From contig NC_092583.1 in the NCBI RefSeq assembly GCF_037975245.1, positions 10,018,764 to 10,082,763 on the forward strand: a stretch of DNA of 64,000 bases. Reading direction: 5' to 3'. The translations under genes were made by a program, and so were the position numbers. The DNA comes from Apostichopus japonicus. Taxonomy: Eukaryota > Echinodermata > Holothuroidea > Aspidochirotida > Stichopodidae. Numbering within the stretch: the first letter of the stretch is position 1; each line of letters opens with the position of its first letter. This document shows positions 47,851-59,730 of this stretch, piece by piece. The notes beneath the pieces are model-generated. The model was not told the DNA's origin and did no database searches. It worked only from the letters and a program-made list of their open reading frames with translations.

Positions 47851-50164
47851 AAGAAGCCTCACCCACCCCCCACCCCCGTCTCAATTCCCTATGGAAAAAA
47901 AAAGAAGCAAAAGGGAAGGGAAGGACAGAAAAAGTGTTACTTAATTATAAAAGCTTAAAATCTTATTGAGACATAAAGCAAAAGAATATTCTGTTCTGCA
48001 TCATGCATACTTGTCAGAAAGTCTTACCCTTAATCAAGGTAGTAGATCCCAGAAAAAAAAAATAATGTTACAAATCTGTAACTCTGATGGCAATGACCTT
48101 CCCACTCAGTTCTAGAGGGTGGTATGTTATTCCGCAGACGACTGTTTACCACTGAAGACAATCCGATGAATATTCATTCCACCTAGGAAAGTAAAGAACA
48201 GATGGAGAGAATATCACACATAGCAAGATGAATGTATACATAGTCAGTTTGGACACTGGATACCATACTGTCAGTCAGTTTGAGAACTGAATATTAACTA
48301 TAAGCTATAATCCTCAGTACACATTACACATCCTCAACTTCTTGAATCTGAGCAGTCTACGAACTCCTACTTTAGGTACAATAAAGGAATTGTTCATAGA
48401 ACCCAAACAAAAGGGAGTATTTACCAATGACCTCAACTCCATCGTATTCAGTTAGGGGCTGACCTCAGGAAAATTTTGGGGGTTTTTTTGCACATGAGAT
48501 GACAACCTTTCTGACTTGGTTTGTTATGTAAGCTATATGTACAGCAAGTTACTAAATATTTCTGGACCTTTTGGGACCCCAATTTTTCCACTCAACCCCC
48601 TCATGCAAACTCCTTGCTTTCACAGATCCATAACATTTCAAAGACATCACGACAGCGATTTAAATTTAATCAGTTTGACAGAATAACATCATTCTAATGA
48701 CGACAACATCTACGAACCCATAGCCTATATACAGTACTCTCGCCATCAAACCAGCAAGCAGATAATAGGATAAATTACCAGTTGAAGGAAATATACACCA
48801 AATAAATCTTAGAAAGCTTGCAACACATAATTGTCAATGTATCGTGTAATTCATGGATATGAAAAGAAGATTATTATAGGAAAAGTAGATCATTTATATA
48901 ACATCTACGATGATGACATCACAGACTACTTTAGCCAATCAAAATAGGTCACTTTTTGATCAACCATATCTCCAGATACGAAGAAGATATTCGCGACGTT
49001 AACATAATTGTGGATCAGACCCGGCACCACTCGGTGTGCAGCATTAAACCAAGACTTACTAAGTACTTATGGAAAAGTGCTTGGGTGATGAAATGATGAC
49101 GATTGAAAGATTGAACCAAAATGATCCATTGCTCGCTGCATTTGGTGGAAACCAAGATGAGGCTGTCTTAAGTCTAATCAAATGCAATATAGCTTAGAAT
49201 CATATGGTCAAATAACAAACCAAGCTCAAAGAGCTGCTTAAATTGGAGTTGTAATTCAATACTGAATGTCACTGTATTAACTGGGACAGGTGTTAATTAG
49301 GTTTGTTGGTTTGGTAACCTTTTAAGTAATAATTGATCTTATTAATCTCTGCAGACAATTCTTAGATTACCCAGTTAATAATGATCAATGTACAGTTCAG
49401 TACCTTCGATACACATTGCACTGTGAGTACAAAAGCTATTAATTGACTCTTTCTGATCTTAATTGTCTACATGTATCTTTTGTACCTAAATTGAAGACAA
49501 TCTGAATCTTTTTACCAGGCTGATAAGTTATGTGGACTAGGCTCACTCCTGATATTACAACTAAATATTACAGGGAACACAAAGGGTGTAATTTATCTAG
49601 TATACTGAAGTGCATCACAAAATTACTATTAAAATTACTGTTGTAACACAAATGCAAATTGATACATAGCAGCGTTGGTATACTGAACCAAGTGGTATCT
49701 TATTGATTTTTTGAAATACATGCAAGCTAATGAAAATCTAAGAGTCAGGGGGACTGCTAAACAAAACGTCTTCTCTATACTACTAATAAGCTGACTGGCA
49801 GCTAGAAAACGGAAACCAGTCATGATAGGTTAAGCTTGCTGGGGTTCTGCCATTAAGAACTGATATGAGAGGGGAACACAAGAGACATTATATTCATCTG
49901 GACGAGTCTTTAATCTGGCCTTATACCTTAGAAGACAAAATCACTACTAGACAAGAATCTCAATACTGAGCAACAATGCCAACATCGCAAAACCGATACC
50001 TGCACAAACAAGTAACTAAATAACGTAAGTGACACAAGGGCAAAGTAATTACATATGAAAGACATCGAATATAATTATAAAGTGCTTCGGAATAGGTGAA
50101 ATCAGAGTCAGTTCAGGATGATGGCAAAACCAAAACATGATAACCCCAGTGTGTAAGAAAGTGA
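47851..50164. other. non-coding spacer or intron
   Basis: No supported exon, RNA gene or bounded element recognised. Confidence 0.4.
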
Positions 50165-50358
50165 TTGAAATGGTTGGATAAAACTTCGGTCAAAAATGGA
50201 GTAGCTTCTATTCTGAATGGTAGATCTGGAGGAGAAGCGGGGGTGTCCCGGGAGTAGGGCGTGCAGTGTTGAAATGTTTCCAGTCATTTAGCCTAGGTCG
50301 ATGGAAACGTGAAAATTTATATATATTATTGAAGACAGGTAAGACAGGAGCAAAATAA
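50165..50358 (+). repeat. palindromic-family repeat with CAGGTAAG, diverged copy
   Basis: GGTAGATCTGGAGGAGAAGC, GGCGTGCAGTGTTGAAATG, and TTGAAGACAGGTAAGACAGG with CAGGTAAG at 50336-50343. It pairs best with the diverged copy at 21681-21967. Confidence 0.6.
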
Positions 50359-52634
50359 AGTCACTATCACCATCAGTAAATACAAAACCGGTTCAATATA
50401 TCATTGATAGCAACACAAACAATCATATTAATTTAGCAACCTTCTGTTAAAAATGTAACAATAATCACTGGAGACACAGCTCAAAGCAAAGCTACATTTC
50501 AAATTGCAAGTTCAGATGGAGATGTAACTCGCTCTAGCCGATCATTCGCTCGATCATTCAACTCGATCATTCGCTCTAGCCTATGCATATTCAAACACAT
50601 GTATGAAAAATAAGCTACGACAACCATATTAAAAGAAATTACAGGACAATAAGTGCACACAAATACAAAATCAGTCAAACTGTATAAATTATTGAAATAT
50701 CAAATATTAAATTGACTCTGTGGTTGATTTTCTTCTTTTCAATACTAGTTGTATACTCCACGCTCCAAGTCTTTTGCTGTTTGCTTGAAAATTCAAGAAC
50801 TTCCCCTAACTTGCATATAGAGCAAGATTTTCAAAGAATAGTAAATCTGCATGAAGCAATACCTCTCTTGAATATGAGGCTCAAAGCATTCACTCAATAT
50901 TAGGCCTAGATCCCATGATACAACGAAGGCTTAAGCAACTCCAAAAATTTGAACATGCGACACTAGGAGTTGACGACTCTGTGTAGAATAACAATCCTGT
51001 GTTGTTCAATATAATGACATGAAAATTTAATGTAATTTAATACATCTGTGAGAGTATGTTCTACACAACATGTATGTTCTACATGGGTAATACTTTGCAC
51101 AATGTGCCAAACCTGAGGAATGTTGAAAAAAAGGTCTGCCTTGTTGTTACTGAATTGATGTAATGAATTTTTGCAAACAAAATTTCAGATTCCCACTGGA
51201 AGTGCAGGTTGCGTACGGGCGATAGTATCTTTTCAAACTTAAGGTTTTTAATATGCAAAGGATTAGCTTGATCTTTGAACAGCTGTTAATAGCTTGCAGT
51301 GTGACTACATGAGTCAGGAGTGTCAACCTTGATTGAGTAGGATTCCTTGCGACTTAGACGGCTAGGCTATGCACCTCATATTTGTGACCAATCCGATCAG
51401 TCTGTACAGTAATTTCAGTTTGCTATGCAAATACCAAACATAAGCCTACTTATTTCGTACCAGCTCCATTAATAACACTTCAATTAGGAATTCTCTACTC
51501 ATAAGTAACTAAATAAATTGGAAATAAACCTTATCCTAGCCATTGTTGTCAGAATCACAATAGGCCTTACTTAAAGTCTTAAGCCTTAAAGGTAGTCTGT
51601 ATAGGCCCCAAATTATAGCATGCTTTAATTGTTAGAAATTTTAAAAAGTACTTTCCTGGAGGTCTTTACTCTCCAAATTGTTCTCAGACATTCTAAATGA
51701 ACACACAAGATGACTGAGTGTCCCAGTGAGGTAAATTTCATGCAGATTAGTAATAAATAGTTTTAAAAATTTGACCAACGGTGACCATATTTGAATATCT
51801 GACATATTTGGGGCCAATACAGCATACCTTTAAAGGTGGCCTACACCTAACAATAAAACTAACAGTACAGTTTGGCATAGAGCTAGGCTTAAATTCAGCT
51901 GACTGTACTCTTCCAGTCTTCGGTATGTAGGCCTAGACCTAGGCTAGGCCTACATGCCTATGTGGAGCAATTAAAGAGTTACTAATTTACTCCACCTCTA
52001 GCCTGGAATTAAAAATTAGTACCATAGACCTGGGCTAGTTTAGGATTAAGTTATGTAATGTTTCTGAGCAATAGCAATAACATGATACTGTACTAAAGAC
52101 TGGTTAGGCCTAACTCTACTACTATTAGTACTAGCACTACAATTACTAACGTGTGTAATGCCTTGCCCTAACCACACCATAGACCTAGATTGCGGCAAAC
52201 AAGTTGCTGTAACGTAAACGTTACATCCTTATGAAAATCCAATAAGGAAATAAATTGGTGCTGCCCAACTAAAACAATATGATTTTCCACACATTTCCCC
52301 TTACCATTTGATGGCAGAAAAGAGATATATCAAAAGAAATTAGCTCGACGAAAGTATTCACAACACCAGATGTTAATAAATTATGGAAAACCACGGTGAT
52401 TGGGTCATCAAATCATCTGTATTCCAAGTAACATAACACTGACAGACAGTCACACATAATGATAAAATATAGCCGCATGGATTAGTGTGTAATTTTCTAT
52501 ACAAGTTGGAATAATACACAGTTAGTGTAACACTGTAGCACCTGTATATAACTTGTGCGAGTTAGCGCAGGTCAGTCAGTTCAAGCAAAGTCATTTCACG
52601 GAATGTGGGGGCGGTATCAAAACTTTTCTCTCAT
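50359..52634. other. non-coding, with a cluster of TAGGCCTA-like motifs
   Basis: No coding exon found. TAGGCCTA, AGGCCTAG and related forms are dense from 50900 to 52210 (near 50904, 51922, 51940, 52107 and others). A similar cluster flanks exon 1 of the methyltransferase gene at 62440-62610. It may mark the 5' region of a gene. Confidence 0.35.
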
Positions 52635-52728
52635 AGCCGTATATTCTAAATATACCGTTTTGCCGAGAAAACATGTACAGAGCCGTATATTCTAAATATA
52701 CGGCTCTGTACATGTTTTCTCGGCAAAA
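52635..52728. repeat. near-perfect 71-bp hairpin with adjacent small hairpin
   Basis: 52658-52691 and 52695-52728 are exact 34-base reverse complements separated by CTA, beginning TTTTGCCGAGAAAACATGTA. Just before it, GCCGTATATTCTAAATATA (from 52636) duplicates the hairpin tip at 52682-52700 and forms a smaller hairpin itself. Confidence 0.97.
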
Positions 52729-52880
52729 CATTTGTGTGACCGAATATTCTAACAGGATATTTCCAGAGAAAATAATTGCAGTCTATTTATAAGATGGGAA
52801 TGGAAGCGAATGTGCAATAGTTAACGGATTCCGTTAATGAGAAGAGTGAACCCAAATCCATCTAACCTTTTGAGCACAGG

Positions 52881-53679
52881 CAGCGGCGTAACCAGATTTT
52901 TACATCACCAAGCACCGCTTTGCGCTTTCTGCGTGGGGTACGGGGCCCAGCCATAGGACCTCTGATTGGTCCAAGAGCGAAGGCCCTGGAAACTAAACGA
53001 TATAGTGGACTTGAGGCTTCAGCTGCTTTCAAATTTTATTCAATCGGCGGAGATATTAGTCCTGTAAAATTGTATTAAATTTTTCAAAATACTGAATAGC
53101 CTTATATTGATTCGTTAGGTAGAAATTATTCAAGTAGGTATATAATTAACTCAAAATAGAAGTTAAATATTTCGATATTTCAATATTTCGATATATTTCA
53201 ACATTTCGGTTAGGCATATAGTCTAACAGCTGATACGTCTGTGTGAGTTCACACGTGCGATGTTGAAATAACGTAATATATCATGCTGCAGCTTCCAATT
53301 AGCAATATCGGATTAACTTCGGACGGTCGATAAGATGTATAAAGTTATAAACATACACAATAACAAGCATTGTAGCGATTATCTCGTTGGGTAGTGTGTG
53401 TGGTGAGGGGATGAGAATGGGGGGGTGTCTCGTAGCGATGACAGAAAGCAAAATTATGGGATACGTTTAACTTGAGACGCAATTGGCTGGTATTAATTTG
53501 AGAATTCCCGTCAATTACGGATTAACGTCAACCGCGAACTGTATTAACTGAGCCATGTATTTGGCAATTTTCGTCCAACATTTTTTTTGGCTCACCACTG
53601 TCATTTGGTGGCAAGTGGGGGGGTGGGTATTTTCTGCGGATACCTCCCCCTGCCCACACCCCCGCTAGTTACGCTACTA
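52881..53679. mobile_element. hAT-type MITE, 799 bp, CAGCGGCGTAAC terminus
   Basis: Left end CAGCGGCGTAACCAG; right end CTAGTTACGCTACTA. The flanking octamers AGCACAGG (52873-52880) and AACACAGG (53680-53687) match at seven of eight positions. The inner right arm is C-rich (CCCCCTGCCCACACCCCCGC). No transposase frame. Confidence 0.85.
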
Positions 53680-55333
53680 AACACAGGACACAATTTTCTC
53701 TTGAAATCACAGTGACGCAGGACGTTATATTTGTACGTGACATCGGCAAATCTAGTCATAGTTTTACGTATTCAATACGGAAACGCTGACAGAAATCACA
53801 AAACGAACCTATTATGTACCAGCAAGGTGGTGTAACGCATGACGAAACAACAATGCATACACAATCCTTGGTGATAGCCTATACTTCTCAGTATAGCCTA
53901 GTAGGCTACTACCGATGAAGAATGGGGATGATGGCGCTTGTCATTTACAGATCACTAGCCCGTTCGCGTACAAGTTACGCGGTACAGTGGAGACAGTTAA
54001 ATTTCTTTCTTACATATGATGAAAATACAAGAAAACAATGGTACCGTATACTTCAAGAATCCAGCCACGAGCACGAACAACTACAGCGATTAGACGAGTA
54101 ATTCATAAAAACGAATCAGCGGCTAGATTAATCAATTACAACATATCTATTTTTCGTTTACTTTTTAGGGGGAGTGGTATCATGGGCAGAACTGCAAGGC
54201 CGAGGGGCATGAGGAAAGGGAGGGGGCTGGACATTTCTTTCTCAAGCACAGATACCTTCGGTCAGAGGTTGTAGTAGGCTACTGAATCGTACATTCATAG
54301 GAATTATCACCGAAAGCGTAGTTGGAAGTATTGATGCATGGAGGGTATATGCATAAAGGGCGCTGATTGGTTTAGAAGTAACATGTGATTTAACAATACA
54401 CTGAAAGCTATAGGTCTCTCACCACAATTAATTGTTCCGTTGACTTACACACTAAACTTGTCACTTTCAAGTCCTGCCAAGGCATAGATAGAAGGTTTCA
54501 ACTGGTGTATCCTACCCACCACACGATAGCTGAGATCATGGCCTATCATGGCACTCACAAACTTTCATATCATGACCGTTTAGATTTTGAGATAGAAGAG
54601 GAGCAAGTTTAGCATACTGAACCCCCACCCTTCCATGATCCATCTGCTCGCCCGGAGTAATATCATCACATTTAACCAAAGATTTTCTAAAATGGTTTAT
54701 ATCACCTTCGATCCTTCCCTACTTTCACACCATCTGTACTTTAAATTATGCTCTTTCATATAAAGGCAGAAAAAACGATGACAGTAGCTGATAACATACT
54801 TAAACAAGCTTTACCTGACTACCTGATGTACTTTTACCTCTTTTCTCTGACAATGGTTAACCTTTCGAGCAGATGTACACTAATCTAATTGTGGTGCGGT
54901 ACCTATATAATATACAGGCTGTATTATATTTATACAGGTGTGAAACGAGTTTGGGGAGGCTCAGGGCCCTCTCTTCCGGAATGTTTTTAGCACTAGTAGC
55001 GGCAAACTTGATTTTGTTCAAAACAAGGTAAAATATGCCGGTACAATGAGTTGAACATGCTTCGCGCGAGGACATTCCTTATACTTCTTACCGAAGTTTG
55101 CATTATGTATATTAATCAGAACCTCAGTGATGCGGGAACTCACGAGAATCGATTGGCAAATGGAATCTTGTGATTTCTTCTGAAAACTTCTGGCAATTTT
55201 CATCGTGCTAAACGTTTTGTGTCAATACCTGATAACCTACGACTGTTTTAAATGAAAGCTTATATCCACACGTATCATGACATATACCTTGGGAGAGAGT
55301 ATCGTCGCAAAATACATTAGTTGAACGGCAGAT
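53680..55333. other. non-coding spacer
   Basis: No exon with convincing splice context or homology. The 78-codon frame at 54038-54274 is basic and unrecognised. Confidence 0.4.
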
Positions 55334-55664
55334 TTTAAAGGGTGTGATGACTCGAGTAAATAGAAACGTCTCATGCCGGTAATTTGACCTAGTTTCGAAT
55401 GAGGTGTAACAGAAGTGTTAAACACCACCATCGATCCCAGAAATTACACACACAGCTTACTACCGTCGGTAATTAGACACTAGTGTACAGTCAGTACATA
55501 CAGCTGCAGTCAATACCCACATCACAGTATACAAACGATACAGCGATGGACATCTCAGGTCCAGCTAGAGATAACAAGGTATCACGTTTCATTACTGTCT
55601 GCATTTTGTAGCGACACGAACAAAACGTCACTTGCAAGCAACGGAAAGTTATCTTTTTCATAAT
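55334..55664 (-). repeat. interspersed repeat, inverted partner of 10328-10645
   Basis: Carries the reverse complement of the 10.3-kb copy: CCGGTAATTTGACCTAGTTT, GTAACAGAAGTGTTAAACAC, TAATTAGACACTAGTGTACA and GTCACTTGCAAGCAACGG. The spacing of modules is conserved. Confidence 0.8.
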
Positions 55665-56240
55665 CAGTCCATAATCAGTGGTTCATGTGAAGGAGGGGGG
55701 GGGCAGGGAGTGGGGTTGCAATGAGATATTTGAACTCCTCATATTTGCATCTTGTTTAACAAATTAACCTTGCCTCCTATATAAATTGTCCAACAGCTAG
55801 CAAGATCTAACCATGCAGAAAGATGTTAAAGGGCATTGACCTTTCGATGACTGAATTAGATAAATAAAGTTAGGAATCTGGTGCTCTTGATGGTTCCCTT
55901 CTCTATATATCCTAATTGCAATGATTCCACAGATTGTTTTCCATTATTTGTGATTGACCTGACATTGACCTTTGACATCCACTAGAAACGACAAGATTTA
56001 ATACTCAATATGAGATATCGTCAAATCTGGTACTATGAGATGTCCCAAAATTTTTGTCCTTTAGCTACCATGCTTTTCCGGAGTTTGACCTCTGATGACC
56101 TCTGGCATACACTAAAGAAAATAAAGGGGTTCATCAAGTCAAAGTGGATTATCCACATGCTTTAGTGGAGAATATTGTCCAAGTTTACAAGTTGACCTTT
56201 GACTTACAGAGTTCATCTAGTCAATATTCGGTTCATCTAG
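55665..56240. other. non-coding spacer with TGACCTTTGAC-type repeat text
   Basis: 55960-56215 holds CATTGACCTTTGACATCCAC, TTGACCTCTGATGACCTCTG and AGTTGACCTTTGACTTACAG, related to the 34361-34920 repeat. A G run lies near 55695-55706. Confidence 0.45.
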
Positions 56241-56445
56241 TCGGTTCGAGTCACTCCAAGATTAATGTATGTCTTCCAGTTACAGAGTTGTTGACAATTG
56301 ACAATTCATAATCATGGACGTTAAATATGAATGTAAGAGACTGACTTCGGTCAGTTTGCGGCTTTGATATGCCAATGAGGCTTCTTCGCGAGTTCCTGCT
56401 TGCAGGAGGATCTAAAATACATACATACACACATACATACATACA
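56241..56445 (+). mobile_element. tRNA-derived SINE, 5'-truncated copy
   Basis: Begins at the B box (CGGTTCGAGTCACTCCAAG) and follows the body of the 39520-39766 copy to GCAGGAGGATCTAAAATACA and a CATA-rich tail. The A-box half is missing. Confidence 0.9.
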
Positions 56446-56676
56446 ATATGGAGTATCCACATACTAGATTTGACATACATCCAAGATTCCATTCATTAAA
56501 TATTGTGTTTACCAGATTTTCATAACTAATCATGCAAAATATATATATGGTTTCACCATAGCATATAATTATTAAATATTGAACTTAAGTTCATTTTATA
56601 CTTTTTTATTTGTTGCAAGTTTCTGTTCCAAGCATTTTAACCTCGTTCTTGCTAGCTGTTTTTGCTTCAGCTTTAA

Positions 56677-57078
56677 GGCCCGGTCACACTACAGCGATAT
56701 TTTATCGGAATACGGTCCGATATTTCCGATTTTAGGCCGTAGAGTGAGGTTTGTGGTAGTGAATGTAATTAATGCAGTGGAATATTCGAATACCTATTCC
56801 AAATCTGAGGGGTTCTGGAACGGACTACATTCTGAAGTGACGTCACATCGAAAAACGATAAAAATCGGAAGAGAAATCGGATAGCTATCCGATAAAGGAA
56901 ACGGAGTCAATATCAAAAGTTAGGAGAGGGCTATTCCACATCGGAATGGCTCAACAGATAGCAAATCAGGTCCTTTATCACTGTGGCTAGAAGACCCGAA
57001 CGAAAAACAGGCTGTTTCGATTCCTCCGGGAAAATCGGATAGTATTCCGATAAAAAATCGGTATAGTGTGACCGGGCC
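56677..57078. mobile_element. piggyBac-like MITE, 402 bp, TTAA duplication
   Basis: Left end GGCCCGGTCACACTACAG; the right end, reverse-complemented, GGCCCGGTCACACTATACCG. Similarity extends inward about 40 bases (TTTTATCGGAATAC). TTAA stands at 56673-56676 and 57079-57082. The TTAA target and inverted ends match the piggyBac superfamily. Frames at 56579-56884 and 56931-57227 cross it and share ARSHY.D.LSEY only because the two termini are inverted copies. Confidence 0.92.
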
Positions 57079-57082
57079 TTAA

Positions 57083-58218
57083 CTCTGTTGCTGATGTAAG
57101 TTGACACAAAATAATCCAATCGATCTGTCATTAGGACACATATTTCCAAAGAAAGGATTTGGGGTCGGATCTTCGACGAGAATAGATGAAGTACAACGTT
57201 ATTCTCAGTAGATGAAATCGTTTTCATGTGTGGTTAGAAAACAATTTATAGATTGTCCAGAAAGTCAATCAAACAACCCCACCTTGCCTTGACAAAAACA
57301 AAACAAAAACAAACATAAAAACAAAACATGAAGAAGAAACAAACAGACTTTCAAAACAGAGAATTAAAACATAATTCTTAAATGGCAGAATTGGATTTCT
57401 TCCAAACTTTGCTGCTCAAAGTTTGCGTTAACTTGACCTTTTTGATCTAATCGCAAAACCCCATGGCTATGGAGCCCCCCCCTCCACTCCTCTTTGGCTA
57501 CACTTTACAAAAATATAAATAAACATCTGGTGGTGTTATACGAATTGTATGCAAACAACAAGTATAGAAATATGTTTTGCGTTATAAGACAAAAACTGGC
57601 ATAAAATAAATGAGATTGAAATTAACAAAAGCTTATTGATAATGACAGATGCTTTTAAAAGCTATGATTATAACACAACAGACAATTTTAAAAGGAATGA
57701 CATAAATAATATAGTAAAATAGAATTCTGTATAAACAAACAAGATTGCTAGTACTTAATCTTACACCATAGTAATGGTTAATATGCAGTTTACCACAATT
57801 AAATTAGCAAAATACACAAAAAAATATTTTATAATAAATCAATACAAAGGCACCTATTTCAATGGGTTAATCTTCATTAGCTTTAAAAATCATTTGAATG
57901 AGCTAAACAGGAAATATTTTATCCATTATCGCATCCCGAAAAGTTAGCAAAATAGGCAAATTGCTATACAATATCGACAGATGTATGGCAATTTTTTTTT
58001 TTTTTTTTTCAGAGCGTGCAAAACTGCTGCACAAATTTTGAAGATTAAAATTATTCTCTGATAAGTACTTATATAATACAGCATTGATTTATGTAAGAAG
58101 AGTTCTGTTTCATTTGGCACTTGGTTGGCATGAACATAAAATTGAAAAATTGACAATGAAATTTTCCATGTTGAAGCTTGGCAAATGGGTGCAATCAATA
58201 GAGCAATCTTTATAACAT

Positions 58219-58310
<92 letters not shown>

Positions 58311-58459
58311 TGATAAAGAATCAGGACTGCAAGGAGAGTGCTCTATGCTATAATAGCAGAGCCTAAATATATAAGTATATGCCTTGGTAAGTACAGCTGT
58401 ATATATATAATTGAAAACCGTAATGAGTTGGAAAATCAAGAACAGTGAAAAAACTTCCA
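57083..58459. other. non-coding spacer, AT-rich
   Basis: No exon. A C run lies near 57474-57482, a T run at 57991-58009 and a long AT tract at 58221-58308. Confidence 0.45.
58221..58308. repeat. (AT)n microsatellite
   Basis: Nearly 90 bases of TA with one TTTA break. Confidence 0.95.
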
Positions 58460-58530
58460 GCCTCGACCGGGATTCGAACCCGGGCCTCCCGCTTTGTACG
58501 CGGACACCCTAACCACTAGGCTATGGACGC
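58460..58530 (-). tRNA. tRNA-like sequence, anticodon ACA by folding; likely pseudo-tRNA or SINE head
   Basis: The minus strand reads GCGTCCATAGCCTAGTGGTT, then an anticodon arm TCCGC-GTACAAA-GCGGG, then CCCGGGTTCGAATCCCGG, a perfect T arm and B box. The loop places ACA at the anticodon (Cys UGU), unusual for a functional gene. The acceptor stem pairs at only five of seven positions (GCGTCCA with TCGAGGC). A T run follows within about 15 bases, so Pol III could transcribe it. More likely a tRNA pseudogene or SINE head than a working gene. Confidence 0.5.
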
Positions 58531-59299
58531 TGATTGTATGTCCAGAGGTTCCAAACCGGTAAGGTAGGTCGTAATTCCACCGGAACCGTTTGTCACCTGT
58601 ATCGAACAATACTAGTTCTGTTTTTGGTGACATATTTTGCCAAATTGTCAAATAGAATACTCTTTGATCATTGAACAGGTTGATAGTACTATATTGTAAA
58701 CACTAAAAACAAATATCAATTCCTCAGACTACAAAACTAATTAACTGTGCTTAAACAAAATCTCCAGGTATCCCCCTCCCCCGCTGCTGCTCCCACTAGG
58801 CACACCTTCCCCTTAGCTGGGTGTCCCTCCTGTTCATTTTCAAGTCACAATATCCCATGGCTGCATGTTTCTTTTTTTTCTCTCTCTTTAATTTCTTCAA
58901 AGTAACTAGTTTTTGGCTGTATCACTTTGAAATTAAATGTCTCTTTTTTGAAAATAAGAACAAAAGAGTCAAATATCAAGAACATAGAGCTGCTAATACC
59001 ATGTCACAGAGGGATCCCTTTGGGTATCTGACACAGATCTCTCGCTCCAATGACAAATTACTTGTTACCTCTGGTATGTCATCTCTTTTCAATACTTCAA
59101 GTCAGGTTAACTTGTATTAAACACTCAGTTTTACAATTGATATATTACCTCAAACAATGACATATTTCCATGGTTTCACCAAGAGTACATACATCTGTAA
59201 TTAAACAATTCCAATGGAGTGCATTTGAATTTCTGGTCCTTTCTGCCAGCGGTGTTCCAAGCATTTTTACACTGTTTCTGGTTTTCTCATTTTTCCCCT
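58531..59299. other. region downstream of the methyltransferase gene
   Basis: Follows the stop codon at 59300-59302 (minus strand) and must hold its 3' UTR. No clear AATAAA was identified close to the stop on the minus strand. The plus-strand frame at 58821-59120 has no recognisable domain. Confidence 0.4.
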
Positions 59300-59730
59300 T
59301 CAATTCTGCTTTGTTGCTGTGATTACCTGACATGTATAATCCAATTCCTCAACTCTGTAATCTTTGATAATGACATCGGTGAAATTGTTTGCCTTCAGTT
59401 GCTCCATATACTGATCAGGGTTGTACTGCTCCTCTCGCAGGAAGCCCCTCTGTTCGGCTAAGTTAAGCGAGACTTTGTTGAGAGCTGTTATCATCTTACC
59501 GTTTGGTTTGAGAACCCTCAGGATACCTTTGAGTACCGTCTCCCTATCCTCCCAAAAGTAATAACAGTTGCTGTGGTAGACTTTATCGATGCTGTTGTCT
59601 CTGTATGGGAGGTCAGCTACATCTCCTAGAGTGAGTTGGACTTTGCCGGAAGCTACTTCTGCTTCTAACAGATTCATAGCTTCGGCCATCATAGCTGGAG
59701 AAAAGTCAATACCATAGACCTTTCCCTCAC
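59300..59730 (-). CDS. exon 3 (last) of YdaC-like class I SAM-dependent methyltransferase
   Basis: Role (family knowledge): binds S-adenosylmethionine and transfers its methyl group; the substrate is unknown. Seen: acceptor CACCCCACAG, then 431 bases to a TGA stop. The first two bases complete a Gly codon begun in exon 2. The exon carries the post-I acidic motif VYGIDFSPAMM (Asp near residue 80), LTLGDVADLPYRDNSIDKVY (motif II region, Asp near 108) and RVLKPNGKMI (motif III type, near 143-152). The three exons total 645 bases, exactly 215 codons with stop, so 214 residues. That is within the usual range for small methyltransferases of this type (about 180-220). No signal peptide or membrane segment is visible, so a cytosolic enzyme is likely. 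It looks intact. The nearest named relatives are, from memory, invertebrate and bacterial YdaC-like proteins. Confidence 0.9.

Noticed and set aside
56579..57227. Two frames on opposite strands sharing ARSHY.D.LSEY
   Set aside because: The similarity comes from the inverted terminal repeats of the TTAA MITE.
58436..58651. 71-codon minus-strand frame with SAYKAGGPGSNPGRG
   Set aside because: Translation of the tRNA-like sequence, a known artefact of tRNA/SINE text.
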